A DNA stretch of 64,000 bases from NCBI GenBank assembly GCA_947652115.1, contig OX393573.1, positions 1,146,138-1,210,137 on the forward strand, read 5' to 3'. Positions 35,201-44,200 of this stretch are shown here, piece after piece; positions within the stretch are counted from its first letter, which is position 1, and the number at the start of each line of letters is the position of its first letter. The notes below the pieces were generated by a model. That model was not told the DNA's origin and made no database searches. It worked only from the letters and a program-made list of their open reading frames with translations. Source of the stretch: Blastomussa wellsi. Its lineage: Eukaryota > Cnidaria > Anthozoa > Scleractinia > Plerogyridae. Position numbers and translations under genes: made by a program.

Positions 35201-38200
35201 ATCTCCAGAGCCACTCAGAGCCACTTGTTCGTTGTTCCTCGTGCACAGGCCCAGCCGGCTAAGAGGGACAAGTGGCTCTGGGGACGAGAATGGATCTTTC
35301 CAGAAGTTTGTCAACCGAGAAAAGGAAAAAGGTAAAATATCCAGATTTTTAATTCTTTCATTTCCGTCATCCTACTAACTCAACTCTGTTGTCCGCTTAC
35401 CTACTGTGAACCAGCCATATATCAGTCAAGATCTAGTAGAATATACCGGTATTAGATTTGAAGGACGATTTTAAGTACAGCAAAAACTTGAGCTTATCGT
35501 ATGCACTGAAAATGACACTGAAGATTTGAGATATTTCATTGTCGTTTGCAGAAATACTTACACCGCTGCTTTGTGTCTTATAGTTGGATTCCTGTCAAAC
35601 GATAGTACAAAAGGATACATGATTACTGACACAAGTGCGCAAAATGTAAGTTATTGTACCAGTGACGTCACCGATTCTTATTAATGAGACAACCAGAAAA
35701 CTATTGGCTGGTGAAACAAAGAGCTCTTTTGTTTAACTTGTTGGCAATTTAAATAACAAAAATACTGTTTGTAAACAAATATCTTCATCTTACTTTTTGT
35801 TCTTCTTCATTTGCATCAAAATATTAGGTACAGCCGACAGTCTAAAAGAAAATGGAAATATTTATGTCACATTACACTGTAAGTACATAAAAGGGCCAAT
35901 TAAAAATATGATAAAGAACAGTATTAATTTCTTCTTTCAATATTTCCTAGCAGATTCTGCAGTGCCACTGGAAATTATGAAAAATAATGTTATACAGTTA
36001 AATAAATAAGCTCTAATTTAGAACCATACCGTTCGGGCTGCAGTGCCAGAGACCCTGTCCCAGAAATCTTGGCTTTGAACAGGTTACTAACAAACTGATT
36101 ATTGCTACCTACATAAAAAAATATCAAGATTTCTGTAAGAGCAGTTTAACATGCCGATGTCCGATCTCACCCCTGACTAGAAATGTAAAGCGCATTTGAA
36201 CATGTATGTGGAAAATGCGCTATATAAACCATTACCATAAATCCATTACCATTTCAGTTATTTGTCATGGAGATAAATTCCTTTCATGTTATGGCTAGCT
36301 CTGTGAAGGGCAAGATGAAAAATCATCCATTAAGATGGGCTAAGGTAAAGTCTGCATACGAGCCTAGTGGCCCATCAGGCCAGAGCTTAGCCTGGTTTCC
36401 TCAGCAGGAAATGACAGAGAGTATTTATACTCCCCCTGGATGGGATGCTAGTCCATGGCAGAGTTACCCCCAGCAGTAAATTTGCCGGTATCCATTTATA
36501 CACCTGGGCGAAGAAAGGCACTTTAAGAGTAAAGTGTCTTGCCCAAGAACACAATGCAATGCCCCGGCCGGGGGCTTGAACCCAGACCGTCAGATCCGGA
36601 GTCCAGCGCACTAACCATTAGGCCAAGACGCCTTCAACATTAAGACAGGCTAGCCAAATGGCAATTAAGACACTGGTGAAGCTATCTTCATTGCAACCTT
36701 GGGAATGCCAACAGTGACCCACAGGAAGAATGATGTTCTTTATGGATTAATTGTAATGAATTTTTAATAGGCTGATGACAATAAACTCAAATTTGATTGC
36801 TTTTATCAGTTGTCAACTTCAATTTTAGACTCTTAATGTAAAGAGCTTGTTGGAAACAAAATCCAAACTTTTATTACATTCTTGTCATGGATGACCAACA
36901 GGTGGCCACAGCAGCTTAATAAAGGTGGGCACTTTATAGAGGTGTTATTTACAGCAGTACACTATCAGGAATGACAACTGGCTGCTTGATAGGGTTTATT
37001 TTAAGCTTTAGACAAAAAATCTACTCACTTTGCATACAATCTTGAAGACTGGCACCAAGCATCTCTCGATTGCTGTTTAAAAATCCCAGCGTCACATAAG
37101 TAACCTATAAAATTACATTCAATTGCAATAAATATTATTTTAGCTTGAGTGACAAGACAGGGGTACCACCTGTATTTAAAGTGATACAAGGTTCAAATAA
37201 TTTTTTGGGATAATTATTTCACTGTTTATAATTTTGCAAAAATAACAAAAAAACCAAGATGGGCATACATGTGACTAAGTATAATGGGTATTCCATAGCT
37301 ATAAAGGTCGGGATTTTATGCAATATTTGTGCTATTGTCCCTTTCATGAATAACTACCTGCAAACTCTGTTCAAAGTGTTGTATAAAGAGGATGAGAGCA
37401 AAAACAAAGAAAAGTTCTCATTTTTAAAAGGCCCAGTAAATTCCGAAGCAACATAATTAAGCTGCTGTCTTCACTGATGTACAATCACATTCCAGTAAAT
37501 TCCGAAGCAACATAATTAAGCTGCTGTCTTCACTGATGAACAATCACATTCTCAAAAATATATAAAAGAGAAAAGTTTGGCAAACAATTATGAGAATTTC
37601 TATGTTCAACAACTTACAGTGCCAGTATAGTGGTGAATAGTGAATGCAGGATATGAAAGCTTAGCCATGTTGTAACTGGAATGTTTCCGGTAGATGTTAT
37701 CACATTTTTTGACAAAAGCTGCATCACTGGCCGCCGCACCCTTGCTTTCTTCATCCAACATTGGCAGCAATCCTTGAGGTGGCTACACGAGAACAATCAA
37801 AGCAGAAAATAAATCGTAATTAATTCCAGGAAACAACACAAACTGCTAACAACCCAATCCTGGAATAGTAATTCTGCCCCACATGACAATACAGCTAATA
37901 GTTATTATTTTCCTCAGTTTTGTAAAAAGAACCCCAACTGCAGATGTTTGAACATTTATTACTATAAACCACTAAAATGTTTGCTAAACTGCAATAAAGT
38001 GGTGAAAATTTGCAGCTGGACTATACTCCCCTCATTATTTTTTCTGTCTAACAACAGAAGCAACCATTCTTCCTTTGCATCCTTGCAGCAATTTAGAAAA
38101 ACGTTTCTTTTACAAGGAAATCAGAAGAAGCATCTTTCCTGACTACATGTATATACAGGGTTGTCAATAAGCGCCGCCGACCGGCAATATTGCCGGCTAC

Positions 38201-41200
38201 TTTCGTTTTTGCTGGCTACATTTTTGTGGAGATAAGCGGGAAAAAAGCGGTCCTTACAAAAACGCTTAAGAAAAGGGACCCCAGTGCCGTTTACTTTCAA
38301 AATATCTCCGCACACTTCAAATCTTATTGACAACCCTGTATATAGGCTGGAGTACCCTTAAACACATCGCTCAATCATTTCACTTTCTTAACAAGTCATT
38401 TAAATTAGTTTCTTTCACTGTCTGAGTGGTTGCAATTTGTGTTTGTTTTGAAATGTCTGTGATTATTCCACATAAAATCTCACTATTCTATCCAGATGAA
38501 TGGAAATTTAGCATTTTTATTGGCATTTATTATACCATTAAATAAACCTTAAAACTGACAAGTAGCTAGTTGCAAGCTATAAATTTTTTGTTAAAATAAT
38601 CTAAAAGATACAGATTTCATCAACTCACATTAAGCAGAAGGTCAACAGTTTTTTTGTTATCGTAAAATGAAATCTTGTGATTTCGGAGTCCCTCAGATTC
38701 AAGTTCTTCCTAAAAAGGGTAAATGACAGCAGAGATATATACAGTGAGCTTCCATCTAAGGACACCTCCACAAGTTAGACACCTACCTTATTACAAATTA
38801 GAATATAGCCCTGTATGTTCACCATGGAATCTTAGTGGGCTTTACTTTTAATAGAACATGGGCAAAAACTATAGAAGCCCGGTACCCCGGATGTAGTTTA
38901 TGTTGTGTTGCGAATTGAAAAAAAAATGGTGGTTACAATCTTTTAAAGTTGTATTTTTATTTCCTTTATTATGGCTGCTATAACAAATATTAATGAAATA
39001 ACTTCAGGTGACTGAGGAGACGAAAATGTGGAAGAACTTTTGAGCAGCGAGTGCCAGAAATACGTCGAACAAGGAGGCTTGCGCACGTAAATTCGGTGAG
39101 TTTTGGGGATTTTTAATGCTATATTCTAAACCAGCTAGAAGATGGGTTTCCCAATGTCCTAAAAGAAAATAACGCCCTTTTGAGGTCTAGAAAAGCAGCT
39201 GAATACCCTCGCCTAACAGCTTGGGCATCCACTTGCAGCTTTTCTAGACCTCAAGCGGGCATTATTTTCTTATAGAACATGGATACCCATCTTCTAGTAG
39301 GTAACTGTTCACTTGGTCTCAAACAGTCCAAAATTCATATAAACTCTACATTTGCAATAGAGACACCTCCCTATTACACTTGGCCCCAAAGAGACCAAAA
39401 ATATTATTGAACTCTTTGATAGCATGGCTTCTTGCTTAATAGCTCGACCTCTCCGCCGACCGCACTGAACACTTTTAGCTTAAAATAATCCACCATAAGT
39501 ACAAAGATGGCGACTGGTCCATTTACCTATAATTCTTTGCATGCGAAAACCATAAAAACGCCTATAAAAATGCAAAGAAAAGCCCCTAAACTTTCAAACT
39601 CAGTAAGAGCAATGTTGTTACTACTGTTAACGAATTTCGTTAAAATGTAACTTTCTATAAGCTCTGTGAGCTGTGTTAGGGCCGCAAGGTATTTTGGTAA
39701 AATGTACAGCCGCCATCTTTTTTCCTACGGTGGTTTGCACTGCACCTGCTCCCAAACAAAAACACGCTGGTTATAAAAATATGCCAGCTGCTCATTTGCA
39801 GTATTGATGCAAAATTGTCCAAGACTGTTTATTTCAAAGTTTTCAAATCCAAAGACGTCCAGGAGTCCCACCGATGGGCCAACAGAGTGCCTGAAAAGAC
39901 AAGTGATAATTAAAATTAGTTTAGAAAACAATTCCTCCAAAATAATTTACTTCCTAGCATCAAAGATAGATAATAATTACTTGAAGCTCAGAGCAGTGCC
40001 GTTTGTGTGCATTGCATGCTTATATGGCTCAAAGAGTCTTGTCCAACAAAACTAACTTGACAGGACAGACACATTTGGCTACACAAAGTTCGGAGGAGTT
40101 GAATTTGGGAACACCGAACGCAAATTTATCCCATATTTAGCAAGGATTTGAATCTGGACAGGCCTTTGCATCATATGTCTATAAGCGTCTTATAATTATA
40201 CCCACTAAGTGTTCTCCTCCTTCTCCTTCTCCTCCTCCTCCTCCTTCTCTCACTAAGTGTTCCTCCTACTCCCTTACATGGGCTAACGGAGAATGTGCAG
40301 CTGGATAGGATATGGTTTTTAACCCCTTGTTTTACTGTTTTATTGTTTGGGTGACAAATGACTGAATCATATTTACCTGTGCTCAACATCTCCAGCTCTT
40401 TCTTTCAAACAACTGTTGACCTTTAACACAAGCCAACTGAACAGCCGACTGTACAGAGTTTTGGCCAAATTGTCTCGTCCTTCAGCTGCAAGACTGGCTG
40501 ACTTTTGAATAGAAACTTTGACACCTTAATTTGCAAAAAAGATATATATCTACTTAATATGATGATGGCATTTATAACTCTGTAAAGAAAAAAACCTTGT
40601 AAACTATAATATTAACAGCAACGTAACAGCAGCAATTATTTAGACTTTTCTACATGTTCAGTAATACCTATCAATGTTCAGAGGCAGAAGGGACATTGGT
40701 TAACTATAAGGTAAATAAAATGTCATTGAAAATCCACAAAAACTGTCAAAAGTTTCTACTACAAGCATGCAGGTAACATTAACTCCTCCACCTATTCCTC
40801 CCCCCCCCCTCCATGGCATGACAGGTGCAGATCAAACTGCATTTGACTTATTCACTTACAGTAAACTTACCTTTCTGGTAAGCTGTTCCTGTAACAAGGG
40901 CATCTCCCAATTCATCCACAGATACACCAAGGAGAGAGCTGGCTGAAATGGAGCATTCTTGTCATGTTGGTGCACGATATTGATCAAAGCAAATATTAAT
41001 TTTTCGAAAACGGGTACTGCATGTGCACGGCTGGATATAGGCTAGGCCAATATTGGACCAACATTGAGCAATGCTGAGCCAGTGAGTGTGCATGGTTACT
41101 AATAGGCTAGACCAATATTGGACCAACATTAAGCAATCCAGAGAGCCACTGCATGTGCATGGTTGGATATAGGCTAGGCCAATATTGGACCAACATTGAG

Positions 41201-44200
41201 CAATGCTGAGCCAGTGAGTGTGCATGGTTACTAATAGGCTAGGCCAATATTGGACCAACATTGAACAATCCAGTGAGCCACTGCATGTGCATGGTTGGAT
41301 ATAGGCTAGGCCAATATTGGACCAACATTGAACAATCCTGAACCAGTGCATGTGCATGGTTACTAATAGGCTAGGCCAATATTGGACCAACATTGAACAA
41401 TCCAGTAAGATAAGATAATATAACTTTATTTGTACATGATATTTCCACACGCACTGGCCAAGCATTGCTCAATGTTGGTCCAATACTGCCCTGGCCTAAT
41501 TAAGTAACCATGTAACCATACACATGCACTGGCTCAGGATTGCTAAGATATTAAATCACACCTGAGTTGCAATATTGGACCACATTGAGCAATCCAGTAA
41601 GCCAGTGCATGTGCATGGTTACTAATAGGCTTGGCCAATGTTGGACCAACATTGAGCAGTCCAACATTGACTTATGTGCAAATTCAATTAATGAGCTGAA
41701 TATTGGTCCACTATGTGGCTACTGATTCAACTTTAACCTTCCATACTGTATACAACTAAACTCATTGGGTCCAGCTCAGTTATTTAACAATAGGTCTTGT
41801 TGATATAATTTAAGACTAAAGAATTTAATTATATGCCAGCATAGGATTGCAAATTATAATTATTTCCAGGGTTAGTTTTTAATAAAAAAATAATTTTACC
41901 ACAGTGAACAGGCTGAGGGTCCTTAACAAATGCTGAATTTGTTTGTTGGTTCGATGCACCAAATGCAATATTTCCAATGTGAAGGACAGAGGCTAAACAC
42001 TTCAAAACATTAACAATTTCCTGCAAAATGAAGTGGAGTAAAAGCCACTTAACGGTATACTGGTCATATGAAATCATTGAGTAGGAGTTATCTTATTGTT
42101 ATTAATAAATTACCAATTAAATGGAGCAGCTGTCTTGATCTACAAATTCAAACATACTGTATGTCTGGAAATGAGAGTGTATGTCTATTTTTACAAATAT
42201 GGCTGACAGCCTCCTTCAGATCAAAATAATTACGTCAACTTATAAAATACATGGCTGACGGCCTTCAGAACAATTTTCCACATGTACCCACATGCGTACC
42301 TTGAAAATCTAAAAATATATATTTATTTATTTATTTATTTCATGCTTTGGTTTATGAAACTTCCCCCTAGAAAACATGGGAAATGGCAAGTGGCTCGCTC
42401 CTTTGGCACTCGATTACCTTCTCCTTCCATGTGTACCTAGACAGAAAAACCACACTATATATGCCCCTGCATAAAAGGACGACATCCAAAAAATGATATT
42501 TAATTCAATTAAATAAAACCAGTTCTAGATCAAAACACCAAACTAAACCTTTACCTCATTTGTAAAGCCGACAGACTCCATGTAATTTAAGAGCTTTGAA
42601 TACTTCTCGCTTAAAGTTTCTTTGCTTACATGATCCTCAGATGAAACAGATGGATCATAGGAAAGGTACCTTTATAGAAAAGAAAGGCTGCATTTAAGTA
42701 AAGGTAATTAAAACATATACGTATTGACATTATTTTATTAAAAACTACATTTGCAAAAGATAAACAATAGTTTCATATTGCATTTAGTTACATTTTGGTA
42801 AAATACTATTGCCACCAGCTGCAGCTCATGTGTAAATATCTGGTTGGAGGGTAAGGAGGGGGGGAATAGGTTTGCGGATCAACGGATTTAGCCTTAAAAA
42901 GCACATGGATTGCAGATTTCATCGAACAATTAAGCGGATTCGCGGATTTCGAAAATGCAGTGGATCACGGATTAGCCGATAATTTTAGCTCAGATTCCGG
43001 ACTCTGCATGCCATGAAGTTCGGATCTTGGCCTTGGCGTATCCTCCGTTTGTCTCAGTGTTATTGTTTTGTCCTCTAAGAAAAATATGAACAGGCTGGTC
43101 AAGCTTATTTTGTGTCTGTAACGTTAATACTTACCATTTACCTTATACCCTATATCCTATCCTGCGGCACATACCTAATTATATAGCCCATATATGGGAG
43201 TACCCCCCCCCCCCCTGGGTACTTCAATATGGTGGTTATAAGATACTGACCTGTGGGGATAGTCGGAACTAAGGTTGAACTCCTGTAACTGATCTGGATC
43301 CAATCCATACAGAAGGAAGTGAAAAATATGAAAATTCTTGCCTCCCTGAACAACAAAATTAGAAAACACTGTATAGTCATGTAGCTTCCAAGCAATTTCA
43401 TCTTTATATTGTTTTTGTAACTGTAAACTTCGAAACTAAACCCTCCCATAAATAAACCAAATTTGTTATAATTCTTAATGTATGATTAATATATTTCTGA
43501 TGAGAAAATAAGGTTATATCCCCACATCAGGAAATTTTGGGAGACAAGAAATAATTCTCACAATGTAATAGCCAAGGATATGTTGTATTTTGTGCCACAT
43601 CTCAGGAGCCCTTCATCCAAGCATGAGCCTACAACTTATTGTGTGAGGCTTGCATTTGTTCATGGTTGATCCAAGACAATTTTCCACTGGCCTATATCAT
43701 TATTCTTTAATTGCTTTTTCCGGGTGAGAATACCCCTGCACGCCCCTTAAAATGCTGGCAGTTGTGATCATGGCGCAGCTAGCCACCTTGAAAGCCTCTC
43801 ATTTTTCGATTTCAAAGGGTTGGAATCTCTGCTAGTCCATCACAAGGTTACCCCCAGCATTGAATTCACCTGAACCCATTTATACACCTGCCAGTGAGAT
43901 AAAAGCAGTGTCTTGCCCAAGAGCACAATGCACTACACTTGTCAGAGCTCAAACCCTGAAAACTAGATCAGCAGTGCACTAATCATTAGGTGATGGCGAC
44001 TATGCTACTATTAATCAATTATTAATAATCAATTAATAATTAATATATTAATAATTAATAAATAAATAATACCATTTATATCACACAAGTTTCAAGTGAA
44101 TATGCTCAAATGTTTTACAAACTTAATTATAACAATTAATTATGTGCTACCTTTTCTTGATGAACTATTCGTGATTTTTCCAACATATAGTGATGAACCT

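Noticed and set aside
40962..41465. 167-codon minus-strand frame with repeated [13 protein letters not shown] blocks
   Set aside because: It follows the 61-bp array exactly and lies in a myosin intron; repeat artefact.
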